A stretch of DNA of 64,000 bases from Lepidostoma basale (GCA_022606425.2 JAHDVF020000524.1:992001-1056000), one strand, 5' to 3'. Counted from the first letter of the stretch, positions 51,035 to 60,975 are shown. Notes: a model not told the origin generated them from the letters alone. Program-made: numbers and translations.

Positions 51035-51595
51035 GCCAAGCACGGAACTGGCGGAACAACGATTGGAAGAAAATAAATGCGTTAGAGATAAGATTCCTTA
51101 GAAGTATTCGTTATATCAGTGATTCCCAAAGTGTGAGCCGGGGCTCCCCAGGGAGCCGCGGTGTCGTCATTAGGGTGCCGCAAAATATTCAATAAAACAA
51201 TTCGGCACATTTGTTGGAATCTTATATATATATATTAGAAATAATTTACTTTTTAACTAACCTAACCACATAAAAGTGCACTTCAGTTGCGTGTCGAACA
51301 TAAAAGTGCACTTCAGTAGCACCACGACCAGCCGCTGCAACCAGACTATGGTGTTTGTCCAATCTCAATATGGATATTACCGAAACACTTGAAATTAGAT
51401 GTTTCATATTATCCCAAGGAAAATAGTATCCGTTTTTTTAATTTTTCGCTGTTAAATGAGTAACCGTTTTTAAAAAGGTCAAAATTAAAAAAAAATCTGA
51501 TGTATTAAGAAAGCCGTCAACCGAAAGAACGATGTATGGCAGAATTTCAAATGCTAATATCAGAAAAGATTGTAGAGCAGAAGAAATCCTATCTG
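51035..51595 (+). mobile_element. Family A RTE LINE remnant, split by an unrelated repeat
   Basis: The EARNWRN...KKINALEIRFLRSI-like stretch (51035-51112) is separated from the AERTMYGRISNANIRKDCRA stretch (51525-51595) by about 410 bases. These encode adjacent parts in the copy at 31687. Confidence 0.6.
51119..51524. mobile_element. hAT-like insertion, right end not found
   Basis: CAGTGATTCCCAAAGTGTGA at the left border is a typical hAT-type terminus, followed by GCCGGGGCTCCCCAGGGAGC. No matching inverted terminus was seen at the right border, so the element is truncated or ended differently. It includes a near-tandem ACATAAAAGTGCACTTCAGT (51269 and 51299). Confidence 0.45.
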
Positions 51596-51784
51596 CGGTC
51601 TTCCACATTGACTGTCGATTCTCCGACAAATATGGTTAACCCATCACCACTTCAGTCCACCTATCCTTAAAGCCACCTTAGTCACCTTAGTTTGTTGTCA
51701 AATAAATTCGTTTTGAATACTGTCCCATAAGGTAATTCCAAGCATGGGTTTTTCCATTGTATGCTGGACAACCTGGAACTTGTA

Positions 51785-52525
51785 CACCAAATCCCTTATC
51801 AGCATGCACGTACCACGTTCACATCGTCGTAGGGAAGTCTGCTGGTATCCATTCTTTAGACATGACCATACAAGTCCCTTCTTCGCTGTTCCAAACCATC
51901 TTAAAATATCCTCAGCCTCATGTATTTATCTTACTCTGATGTTCCTCACGTGACTTTATCCAACTGCATTCTTATTGGGCATGCTGGGGACCAATAGTTT
52001 GCAGATAAGAATAAATAGGTGCACACTTACATATTTCTTAAGAATTATCAGGGGGTTCTTTGAGAACTCCGTTATCTTGGAGGCTATCCATCTTCATGTT
52101 CCAGATGGTTATCTTCGACAGCGTCAGCACATACTGTTTTACCTCCCAGCATGCAGAACCAACCTGCCTTTGGTGATGCTGGTGGGGAGAGCAATCAAAC
52201 TGCTGAACATGATCGCTTCGGAGATCGACGTCTTTCATATTCGTGAAAGTACATTCAGAAAACAAATACTTGGAGAGTATTATATATTCCTAATGTCGAA
52301 CCATCTCTCATGCGTTTCTAGTATTATATATTTTTTATTTTTTACCTGTTCTCAATAGATACCTTAAACCATATTTGTTGTTTTTCATATCTTTTGAGAA
52401 AATAAACTGATTTGAATTTATTTGATTTGATCTCTTATTGTTTTGTCTGCTAACATCCTCAGCGTCTTGATTATGTCTGCCCTTGTTTCAACTTTATATG
52501 TTATTATTGGTTTTACGCATACTTG
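51785..52525 (-). mobile_element. Family D LINE C-terminus, interrupted by a family J LINE
   Basis: The minus-strand D segments at 51785-51955 (YGHV..MDT region) and 52437-52525 (TLRMLADKTI-like, then the MTYGVEA region) were continuous before the J insertion. Confidence 0.7.
51956..52436 (+). mobile_element. Family J LINE C-terminus, nested
   Basis: The frame 51975-52358 reads GMLGTNSLQIRINRCTLTYF, VPDGYLRQRQHILFYLPACR and ASEIDVFHIRESTFRKQIL. Here a deletion of TCTTGACTT-type sequence changes the frame just before the usual stop. A (TTTGA)n-like tail ends at 52436. Confidence 0.8.
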
Positions 52526-53149
52526 TATCATCCTACGATCAAATTAACAAAAAAAAATTTCATCGCACAAAAATATTTATGTAAAAATTGAATACCCTAA
52601 TATCCGTTAAAATAATTGAGTACCTACCCACCTCCCCTTAATTCGTTTACGATCGGAATTCATATTTACCCAATGAAGCAATCCGAATGTTGCCATATTA
52701 ATAAAAATCCAATAAATAAAATCAAATAAAGCGAATGTCTCTGCCTACCGTGATGGGAGCTTATCCAATCAAACAATTAGCTTGGCCCTACTTTAATTCA
52801 CTTTATATTGAGTACCTATCGATAGATTGCCTACCCTATCGCATGACAATAATACCAGGGGTAGCAAACTCTCTTACTAGTTATTTATTGAACAATTTGA
52901 AATAAAGGGAAAAAATTACACAGGGGACTAAAAATTAAAAAAAAAATTAGTTTATTATTTTGCTAATAATTTTTGTTTATATTTGACATAGGTATTTTAA
53001 ATAATTTTCCATTTTTTTTCTTCAACAATTTTCTCAAACTCCATATTAAATGATTAATACTAATAAAGTATCTGTTTCATTTAGGTTTTACGGAAACCAC
53101 ATGTTTTACATTGCTAATCATTATCAAATATATAATTATGTCAACTTTT
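52526..53149. other. AT-rich spacer; possible decayed fam-e arm near 53045-53130
   Basis: No gene. GATTAATACTAATAAAGTAT and TTTTACATTGCTAATCATTA are faintly fam-e-like. Confidence 0.3.
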
Positions 53150-53430
53150 TAAATTAAAAATATTTATATACTTAAGAAATTGAAAATAACTTTGTTTGAT
53201 CCACAAAATATTTTAAGAATATTTTTAAAAAACATGGCATATTTCGGAAGATACCACCTTCTTCAGGTGTAAAAATATTAGTATACTTTTACACCTGAAT
53301 ATGGAGGTATCCTCCGAAATATGTCGTTTTTTTTAATATTTTGTGGATTAAACAAAGTTATTTTCAATTTCCTAAGTATATTACTATGGAATTCCACAGT
53401 GTTAATGCCTTAGTGTTGAATAAGTTTAAA
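53150..53430. repeat. Palindromic foldback repeat fam-g
   Basis: The modules are at 53228-53265 (minus) and 53288-53325 (plus; CTGAATA, T, GGAGG-TAT-CCTCC, GAAAT, ATGTC). The ends AATTGAAAATAACTTTGTTT and its complement pair over the whole length. The right end carries TATGGAATTCCACAGTGTTA. Confidence 0.7.
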
Positions 53431-53619
53431 ATATTTATATTTTTAACAATATTTTATAATAATTATGCAGTATTCTAGATACCAAAAAAGTAAAACAGGT
53501 TAGCAGTATATATTAAAACAGTATGAAAACAATTCGTTTAAGTTTGATCAGTCGTTGAGTTTATGTGTTAATACTATTTGTCGCATCTGTATAAAATGTC
53601 AAAATATAAAATACCTGCG

Positions 53620-53990
53620 TTAGGCCTATATTGACATATGGCATTGAGACCAGAGCGAATACCACAAGAACAAAGGCTAAAGTGTGGGTGGCAGAGATGC
53701 GAACACTGAGAACAATAGTAGGCAAGACTCTTCGAGCTTGGGTAAGGAACACGGCTATCAGCGAAATCTGCAAGAGACACTAGAATTCGTACGCGCAGAG
53801 GATGGATCTAACCAGAATCCCACACGTTTGATGCATTATATTCCTGTTGGCTACCATCCCCTCGGAAGACCGCCAAAGAGACGGAGGGATAGGGATAGCG
53901 AGGCTAGTCTGACTATAGCAACAGATCAAAGGTCTAAAAGGAGAAAAAAATTAGAAGCGTATTTACATTACATGCTATTAGAAGTCGGAA
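53620..53990 (+). mobile_element. Family D-like LINE C-terminus, frameshifted
   Basis: LRPILTYGIETRANTTRTKA and RTLRTIVGKTLRAWVRNT are followed, after an indel near 53780, by GRPPKRRRDRDSEASLTIAT. It is a diverged subfamily of D. Confidence 0.65.
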
Positions 53991-54055
53991 GAATCATATG
54001 TGTATGACTCGCTGTATAAATGTGGAGGAAGCAAGAGAAGTGTGTCAGGTTTGAG
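53985..54055 (+). mobile_element. Family A RTE LINE fragment
   Basis: RSRKNHMCMTRCINVEEARE and VCQV only. It abuts the D-like fragment. Confidence 0.5.
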
Positions 54056-54297
54056 TAATGTTAACAGAATTTTTTTCATGTACGTGATTGAATATTTCTA
54101 GCCTTAAAATACAATACATAAAACAAGGTCGTGCCATTGCGCTAGTGGAATGGCTTCCCCTAATGAACGCAAGTATTTTCGTATTAAGAATTATTCCCGT
54201 GTCTGCGGGTAGGCTCATAAATCTATTATAGGATTATTGGAATCATGAAGCATGTCAAGGATTATATACGTATCGCACTTATTGTATACATTCGCAC

Positions 54298-54665
54298 TTT
54301 ATTATTTTTATTCTTCTTTTTGTTGTAGACCTATGTGGTCTGTTCTCCAAAGTGTTGCTCCTCCAGTGAGGTAGACTCCCAGCTGTCCTTCCATCTTTTA
54401 GGAGGTATTCCACGAGGACGAGTCCCATGAGACTGATTATGTAGTGCAATATAGGGGAGTCTGGTAGTGTCCATTCTTTGAACATGACCGTACCAGTCCA
54501 TTTTTCGCTGTCTGCTCCATCTTATAATATACCCAACCTCACATATCTCTCTAATTCTGGTGTTTCTCACGCGATCTCTCAGTGTCTTGCCTGCTATCGT
54601 CCTCGGTGTCTTCATCTCGAAAGTTCTCAAAACTTGTTTGTTCCTTACTGTGTCTGCACTTTGTA
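54298..54665 (-). mobile_element. Family D LINE C-terminus
   Basis: The frame 54630-54331 is open for 99 codons, from KTPRTIAGKTLRDRVRNTRI through GYIIRWSRQRKMDWYGHVQR to IPPKRWKDSWESTSLEEQHF. The tail is AAGAAGAATAAAAATAAT. Confidence 0.8.
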
Positions 54666-54839
54666 ACTTGAAGGCTCGTATTAATGTAAAATTTACAATA
54701 AAAATTGATTGATAATAAAAGAAAACATTATTATGTTCTGTTTTTAATTTTCACTATTCTCTTGTTCTAAAAAAGTAATAATTTAATAATTGCGTAGATT
54801 TTCACGGTTGGTTGCAATATTTTTGGGATCTTGGGAAAA

Positions 54840-54985
54840 TCCGTGTAGCTAGTCTTTCTGGACCGACGTTTCGGAGATCGTTGCAGTCTTCATCTTAACC
54901 ACTCTGAAGATGGAGACTGCAACGATCTCCGAAATGTCGGTCCAGAAAGATGAGCTACACTGATTTTCCCAAGATCCCAAAATAT
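54840..54985. repeat. Palindromic foldback repeat fam-l
   Basis: The arms are TAGTCTTTCTGGACCGACG and its complement. Modules lie at about 54870-54895 (minus) and 54903-54940 (plus; CTGAAGA, T, GGAGA-loop-TCTCC, GAAAT, GTC). The outer GGATCTTGGGAAAATC also pairs. The two modules face each other with almost no spacer. Confidence 0.7.
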
Positions 54986-55034
54986 ATAATAATAAAATAT
55001 TTCTCAAAACTAATAATATGGTATTGTATATTTG

Positions 55035-55710
55035 TATGACCCCAGAAGAAGGATGAAAGTAGGATAAATGTCGTAGAACTGAGGTCACTAAGAATAATGT
55101 GCAGAAAAACAATGTATGATAGAATATTTAATGATGAAGTCAGAAAGGAATGTAAGGCGGATGAATGAGTGATAAATAAAATTAAGATAGGATCACTAAG
55201 ATGGTTTGGACATATGGAACGAATGGATGAGGGAACAACGGTTAAAAGATATATACAAGTAGTGTGAAAGGGAAAAGAAGTCGAGGAAGGAAGGCTAAGA
55301 AAGACATGGCATGACCAAATTAATTAATTACTGAAAGGCGGCGAGCGTGCATGTCGTGTGCATGTGTAAATGGTGAACGCGGTCTCTTCGGAGATCAACG
55401 TCTTTCATATTAGCGAAGGTACATTCAGGGGACAAATACTCTTGATTTTGGAAAGTATCTTGTCTTCCTATTGTTGAACCATCTCTAATGCATTCCTGGT
55501 ATTATGTTGATGTATATAATATTTTACTTGTATTCAACAGATGCTTTAAACATTTTGCTGTTTGTAATGTCTTTTGAGTTAATAAACTGATTTGATTTGA
55601 TTTGAATTGAAGAGGCGCGAGAATTATGCCAGGATAGTACAATGTGGCGATCCATCCTCTCTGCCTACCCCTCCGGGAAAACGGCGTGAAGGTTAGTTTG
55701 GTAGTTAGTT
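55035..55710 (+). mobile_element. Family A RTE LINE interrupted by a family J fragment
   Basis: KKDESRINVVELRSLRIMCR to KTWHDQIN (55035-55345), then the J fragment (55370-55612), then EEARELCQDSTMWRSILSAY and the terminal segment with a short TTAG-like tail. Confidence 0.7.
55370..55612 (+). mobile_element. Family J LINE 3' fragment, nested
   Basis: It starts at LLNAVSSEINVFHISEGTFR and continues to the stop, the 3' UTR and the (TTTGA)n tail. Confidence 0.7.
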
Positions 55711-56394
55711 GTATAGATTCTAATACTAGAGTTGGTGAACAAATTAAATCGATTTGATTCGGATACAATACTGTTTCCATCTTGTTTACTAGTTTTCTCA
55801 CCATATTTTCCTTTCGCATTCTATGCTGTCGGGTGCGTCAACAGACAAGGGTGGTGTATGATAAATGAGGGGTGTGGTGGAAACACTTGAAACACTTCGT
55901 TACTGTAATCCAATAGTTCCAATACAATGCTCTCCATCCACCGGGGGGTTGATTAAATTTGTTCTCCGCGTGTGAATCATCGCATCCCTCCGAGTGGCTG
56001 ATCCCATTCCGGCGTGTTGCTAATAATAATTCCATTGTGTGGAATGGAATCCCCAGAACACCTCACCATACATCTTTGATTCTAATTTTCAAGTTCATTG
56101 TCACGATTTTGTGAATGCTGCCGTATTTTCCGGTGAAATTGTTCTGTTTTGCACATTCGTGCATAAGGATAGGGGATCGTTTTTTTTTCCATTGCAATAC
56201 GCATTAAGTTAAAATATATTCCTTTCTCTACATGCATTTTCCGCATTTAATACTATACTTAAGTTTTCTTAAAGTTATTGAGATGTTTCAACGTGCTGGG
56301 GTCATATTTTATTATAATATAACTTAACATAATTAAGACAAAACTTATGACTTCTGTATAATAGATATATAACTTATCACTTCTGTATTACTTT
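55711..56394. other. No gene recognised; GC-moderate 55830-56160
   Basis: The stretch has no repeat partner. The 105-codon minus frame at 55502-55819 overlaps LINE sequence and is not a gene. Confidence 0.35.
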
Positions 56395-56555
56395 AGAAAG
56401 TATCTTGTCTTCTTAATGTCAAACCATCTCTAATGCGTTCCTGGTATTATGTTGAATGTATATAATATTTTATCTGTACTCAAAAGATGCCTTAAACATT
56501 TATGCTGTGTTTAATGTCTTTGGAGTGAATAAACTAATTGGATTTTATTTAATTT
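56395..56555 (+). mobile_element. Family J LINE 3' UTR fragment
   Basis: TATCTTGTCTTCTTAATGTC and AATGCGTTCCTGGTATTATG match the UTR. The tail is weakly kept. Confidence 0.55.
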
Positions 56556-56594
56556 GGATAAAATGAAACTTCTAGAAAAATTACATTTCCATAA

Positions 56595-56695
56595 ACATAT
56601 TGTATAAACAAATTTCTGAGATCTCGTGTGGAAAAACTGTGTATGATAGAGTGTCGAATGAAAATGTTATGAACAAAATAATGAAAGGATAACCG
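56595..56695 (+). mobile_element. Family A RTE LINE fragment
   Basis: TVYDRVSNENVMNKIMKG. The stretch encoding IRSECGANDG is deleted. Confidence 0.5.
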
Positions 56696-56969
56696 AAATC
56701 CCACTAATATACTCGTAAGTATACAAAATACTCACACTAATGAGTATTTCGCATTAATTTTAATATTATAACAATTTATTAGTTAATATTGTTGAAGTAT
56801 CATAGTGTTTCTGACAAAATTTAATTCTAATTGTGAATTTACAACCCAAATTGAAGGCGAATATAGAAGAGATTTATTTTTAATTCTTAATTCAAATGTG
56901 ATGTATTTGGATTGCACAGTTTTAATTTTGGAACGATACCCTAAGTGATGTGCGGTTGAGACAGTCAGC

Positions 56970-57106
56970 ATGTCTCAGTACTACTCGGACTTGGACTCGC
57001 CCCCCAAATACGTGTTCACCCTCGCCCCGCCTCCTAGGTCCTGGAACAGTGCCCCCAAACCAACGATAAAGTATGCGGTCCACAGTGCTCTGGAGACATA
57101 CAGCAG
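56970..57106 (+). CDS. Candidate host gene, first coding exon
   Basis: ATG at 56970 has A at -3 (CAGCATG). The frame is open for 45 codons plus two bases and then meets CAG|GTAATC, a good donor. It reads MSQYYSDLDSPPKYVFTLAP, then PPRSWNSAPKPTIKYAVHSA and LETYS. The exon is clearly richer in GC than its flanks, has no second copy in the window and no retroelement motif. I do not recognise the protein. An in-frame TAA follows directly if the intron is not removed. With the acceptor at 57281-57282 the phase fits and the frame continues to a stop at 57577, for 143 residues in all. The exon could equally continue to another exon outside the window. Confidence 0.4.
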
Positions 57107-57282
57107 GTAATCTTTATTTCACAATAATTAATAACTACGTTAAAAATATCATACTAAAACACTTAAACTTTTTTTACACGACTTTAGTTTTGCCAAACCA
57201 ACCGGTTGGTTTAGCTTGGTCTTCGTTAACCTCAGCGAGTGCGGTTATAACCCATGGCTCTTTCCGACTAATTTCTTTCTAG
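57107..57282 (+). other. Candidate intron, 176 bp
   Basis: It begins GTAATC and ends TTTCTTTCTAG, with a branch-like GACTAAT about 15 bases before the acceptor and a pyrimidine tract. It contains a fam-h fragment (CAAACCAACCGGTTGGTTTA near 57193), so a mobile repeat entered it. Confidence 0.35.
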
Positions 57283-57577
57283 GTATGCTAAGCTATCAAT
57301 CATTAGGCAGAAGGAGGAAAATCAACTTCACTTCTTTCAGTTGATTGGCGGCCATATACATAACTCGGATGTCCTGAGTGATGTAGGTCTATTTGTCCCT
57401 GATAATTACCTTCGTCAAAGACACTACAGATTGTTTTATTTTCCACGCTGCAAAACAAACCTGACAACGGTTATGCTCGTGAGTAGAGTAATCTCATTGC
57501 TTAATCGGGTCGCCTCGGAGGTCGACATATTTCGTGATAGTGTGAGTTGCCCCAGGGATGCAATATCAATTTTGTAA
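57283..57577 (+). CDS. Candidate second exon, similar to family J LINE C-terminus
   Basis: Read in the phase set by the first exon it gives YAKLSIIRQKEENQLHFFQL, IGGHIHNSDVLSDVGLFVPD, NYLRQRHYRLFYFPRCKTNL and VSRVISLLNRVASEVDIF, with no stop until TAA at 57577. The segment from FFQLI to DIF aligns over about 70 residues with family J (HFFRLIRGFFENS, YLRQRQHRLFYLPACRTNL, LLNMIASEIDVF). It is more diverged than the J copies are from each other, yet uninterrupted. Either it is an old J-like fragment that stayed open by chance or a LINE-derived exon in a host gene. Confidence 0.4.
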
Positions 57578-58009
57578 TTGTTATCTCTGATGCGTCGTAT
57601 TTATGTCAGTTTACATTTTTTTAAATGTTATTTTTAAAATATATTATTATTATGTAACTGTGAGGAAGCAGACGACTTGGATTAAAGCATCCGTAATGTT
57701 TTTTGATCTTTGTATAATTAAATTAAACAAATAAATTCAAATGAAAATAAAAAAAATTAATTTTGTAAAAACAAGTAAGTTTTTGAAAATTATTTTTAAT
57801 AATGCTACACCTCAAATAATTGCTTCATACGTTTAAAAACATAATCTGGTGTAACTTGGAATATATCAAAACTTGAAGAGTGGAAAAGCTCTCAGTAGAT
57901 GCAAGTGTTAAATGTATTTTGAACAAAGCAGTGTGCGATGATGTTTTATAATGGAAGTCGCTCATGGTGAGCAAAATAACGTAAAATAATTATTTTTAAC
58001 TGTTCGTTT
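57578..58009. other. No gene recognised
   Basis: AT-rich. AAATAAATTC at about 57730 could serve as a poly(A) signal for the model just upstream. Confidence 0.3.
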
Positions 58010-58310
58010 TAAGAATAAAAACACGTTTTTTTCCACTTTTCAGTGTATTTGTCTCATGATATAACTCAATTTATATCGTTTTCCCGGTTATAAGGGTGTT
58101 AAACCTTCGAAACATGCAGGGAAAAATAAACTCAAAAGTGAAAAAAAAGCGTTCTGATTATTTGCAAATTTTTGAGTTGTTAAATAAAAATAATTTTAAG
58201 GTTTTTCTTAGAAGTAATGTTGAGTCATAAGTAAATTTTCAATTGAATTTCTGTTCTAAGATAAACCTTAAAATTGTTTCATTTAACAACTTAAAAATTT
58301 GTATTATATA
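58010..58310 (+). repeat. Foldback repeat fam-a with hairpin end
   Basis: The module is at 58079-58125. A strong hairpin follows: GAGTTGTTAAATAAAAATAA and AATTTTAAGG (58172-58200) with their complements at 58266-58303. Confidence 0.65.
58079..58125 (+). ncRNA. Hammerhead-ribozyme-like module (fam-a)
   Basis: TTTTCCC (58079-58085) and GGGAAAA (58119-58125) form seven perfect pairs. GAAACATG is intact but U16.1 is C. The first box is damaged (GGTTATA). Confidence 0.4.
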
Positions 58311-58319
58311 CAGTATAAG

Positions 58320-58720
58320 GACACACTGTTTGGCGATTAGGTTCAGTTTGAGAATGTCCTTGCAAGGCGAAACAAATTTGTCACAATTTAACTAACTAAC
58401 TAACTAACTAACCATCACGCCGTCTCCCCGAAGGGGTAGGCAGAAAGAATGGACTGCCACACCTTTCTTTCCTAACATATTTCTCTCGCTTCCTCAACAT
58501 TCATACATCGTGTCATGCACGCGCGTCGATTTCTCTGACTCCTCACATGGCCAACATTCAATATTTTGCTTTATTTGATCGTGCCACGTTTTCCTTGGTC
58601 TTCCTCTATCATTTAGATAAATTAAATCATTTATATAAATTAAATCCAAGTTAAACCACTAAACAATCGTGTTAACTATTATTAATTAATAGGAAGTTTT
58701 ACAAAACTAATAACTCACCC
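58320..58720 (+). repeat. Foldback repeat fam-k, split by a family A LINE
   Basis: The module at 58344-58382 (TTTGAGAATGTCCTTGCAAG then GCGAAACAAATTTGTC) is cut off from its downstream flank (ATAAATTAAATCCAAGTTAA at about 58635) by the LINE at 58386-58615. Confidence 0.65.
58386..58615 (-). mobile_element. Family A RTE LINE 3' end, nested
   Basis: The tail (TTAG)n is at 58389-58412. The terminal segment and RNRRACMTRCMNVEEARE region continue up to the GRPRKTWHDQ region. Confidence 0.8.
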
Positions 58721-58839
58721 ATCAAATATCCAGCAAGAACTCTAAATTGTTATCAAATAAATTAATCAAACTGACATAGGAACAAATACACATAAAGGTT
58801 CGAACAATCACGAAAATTTAACAGTTGATATATTATTGT

Positions 58840-58960
58840 AACACCTGATGATTTCATCATAGGTTGAGGAAACAGCTGTCGCGAAAAATAAAAATACAAT
58901 TGTCATACATTAAACAAAGTTTTTTTAATTTAACAGTTTATAATGTTGAAGTATCATTGT
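58840..58960 (+). repeat. Foldback repeat fam-j, one arm
   Basis: CTGATGA at about 58847, then a degenerate helix II, GGAAAC, AGCTGTCGCG, and the downstream TATAATGTTGAAGTATCATT shared with 47735 and 56785. Confidence 0.55.
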
Positions 58961-59309
58961 GTATCGCCCAAAACAATGGACTATCTAGCATGTATTCATA
59001 TTTAAAGTGATCGATCGTTTGACATAACAATACGAGCGAAAAAATCTTTCTATCAATTCTACTCAAAAAGTGTTTCTTCCGCCTAATCGGTTCCCGATCC
59101 GGCTATCCCTTCTGTTCCCCATACAAATTGTCTTCCGAAATAGCCTCCACACGCTTAGTTATTCAAATCACACAACCCATTACACGGGCCGCCGCAGTTC
59201 GGGCCGACCGATAATACGGGGGCCATATATCAAACTCCCTAATAACCACCTGTCTCGGAATTTACAGGGCTTCGATGAATGGAATTTTAATTTTCATATA
59301 TGAAATTCG
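58961..59309. other. GC-richer, apparently single-copy island (59085-59275)
   Basis: CGGGCCGCCGCAGTTCGGGC and ACCGATAATACGGGGGCC stand out. A 77-codon plus frame runs through it without a recognisable domain. Confidence 0.4.
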
Positions 59310-59470
59310 CACCTTAAATGTCGGCCATGTGAGGAGTCAGAGAAATCGATGCGCGTGCATGACACGATGTATGAATGTTTAGGAAGCGCGAAAAATATGT
59401 CAGGAAAGAAAAGTGTGGCACTCCAATCTTTCTGCTTACCCCTTCGGGGAGACGGCGTGATGGTTAGTTA
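59310..59470 (+). mobile_element. Family A RTE LINE 3' end
   Basis: LNVGHVRSQRNRCACMTRCM with a stop in NV*EARK, then the terminal segment and a very short tail. Confidence 0.75.
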
Positions 59471-59518
59471 AATTCGCAACTGAAATACTCTTATATTTAT
59501 ATTAACTAACTAACTAAC

Positions 59519-59864
59519 TAGTCCGATATCTCCGACAGCGACAGCACAGATTGTTTTACCTACCGGCTGCCAGAACCAATCTGCCTCTGGTGACACCGGT
59601 GGGAAGAGCAATTAGTCTGCTGAACGCGGTCTCCTCGGAAATCGACGTCTTTCATGTTAGTGAAAGTACGTTCAGAAGGCAAAAACTCTTAATTCTGGAG
59701 AGTATCCTGTCTTCCTAATGTTGAACCATCTCTTATGCGTTTCTGGTAGTATACTATATATAATATATTATTTTACCTGTTCTCAATAGATGCCTTAAAA
59801 ATAAATTTTGTAATGTCTGTTGATGAAATAAACTGATTTGATTTGATTGATTTGATTTGATAGT
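59519..59864 (+). mobile_element. Family J LINE C-terminus
   Basis: LRQRQHRLFYLPAARTNLPL, VTPVGRAISLLNAVSSEIDV and FHVSESTFRRQKLLILESIL to a stop, then 3' UTR and a (TTTGA)n tail at 59834-59862. It begins right after TTAG-type repeats on the left. Confidence 0.8.
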
Positions 59865-60195
59865 CAGGAAAGAAAGGTGTGGCACACCTTTCTTTCCTGA
59901 CATATTTCTCTCGCTTCCTCAACATTCATACATCGTGTCATGCACGCGCGTCGATTTCTCTGACTCCTCACATGGCCGACATTCAATTTTTGATTTATTT
60001 GATCGTGCCACGTTTTCTTCGGTCTTCCTCTATTTCTGGTTCCATTTACATCGTTAACATATAATTTTTTTAACAATTCTTTCTTCATTCATTCTTTCCA
60101 TATGTCCAAACCATCTTAATGATCCTTTCATTATTTTGTTCATGACACCATCATTTGCACCGCATTCACTTCTTATATTTTCATTCGACACTTGG
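59862..60195 (-). mobile_element. Family A RTE LINE without its tail
   Basis: The frame 60088-59864 is open from KKLYVNDVNGTRNRGRPKKT to EICQERKV. The 3' end of the LINE is replaced by an inverted duplicate of its own sequence: AGGAAAGAAAGGTGTGGC faces its complement at 59868-59903. A small inversion or template switch is likely. Confidence 0.75.
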
Positions 60196-60335
60196 ATTTA
60201 ATTTATATAAATTTTAGTCAGCTTGAGAATGCCCTCGCAAGGCGAAACAAATTTGTCACAATTTATGTAATGTATTATATATATAAATTAAATCCAAGTA
60301 AAACAACTAAACAATCGTATTTACTATTATAAATA
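60185..60335 (+). repeat. Foldback repeat fam-k
   Basis: The module GCTTGAGAATGCCCTCGCAA then GGCGAAACAAATTTGTC is at about 60219-60258. The flanks TTATATAAATTTTAGTC and AATTTATGTAATG pair partly. Confidence 0.65.
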
Positions 60336-60364
60336 AATAAAAAATTAAATTAAAATGTTTAGCA

Positions 60365-60672
60365 ATGGAATGCATGTTAAAGGGTCACTAAGAGGCTTTG
60401 GACAGCGAATGAATAAGAAAAAAATTGTTTTAAAAATATGTTAACCCTACAGCAGTACGTGTGGAAATATCGGCTTAGGAAGGCCTTGGAAAATATATCG
60501 AAATCAAAATAATCCATCACTTACAGGCAGCAATGTTCAAAATTGAAAAAAAATATGAGCGCATGTTTCACGATGTATGAATAGGAAGGAATCTCAAGAA
60601 GTATGTTGGAATAGAACAGTGTGGCGTTACATCCTCTCTGTCTACGTCTCCGGGGAAATAGCGTGATGGTTA
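60365..60672 (+). mobile_element. Family A-related RTE LINE 3' end, decayed
   Basis: GSLRGFGQRMNKKKIVLKIC, RLGRPWKIY-like and VWRYILSVYVSGEIA with many substitutions. The tail is nearly gone. Confidence 0.55.
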
Positions 60673-60724
60673 TTTAGTTATATAAATATTTATTATTTAA
60701 ATACGAAATAAGATTATATGTATT

Positions 60725-60975
60725 ATATATATGCGATACCGAAGATATTGTCAGATGGGGCAGGAAAATAAAACACTTCTGGCGTGACCACGTAGAACGA
60801 ATGAGCGACGATAGACTCCCCCAAGCAGCCGCAAACAACGTGCCAATGGGAACTCGCCAACCCGGAAGACCTGCGAAGAGATGGCGAGACAGTTGGAGTT
60901 CTGTGTCCCAGGAGACCTCGACGCCATAAAAACAGATCCACAGATCTATTAAAAGAGGAAGAAGAAGAAGTATTA
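60725..60975 (+). mobile_element. Family D-like LINE C-terminus
   Basis: CDTEDIVRWGRKIKHFWRDH, VERMSDDRLPQAAANNVPMG, TRQPGRPAKRWRDSWSSVSQ with a stop near 60928, then a GAAGAAGAAG tail. It pairs with the minus-strand copy at 31334. Confidence 0.75.
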
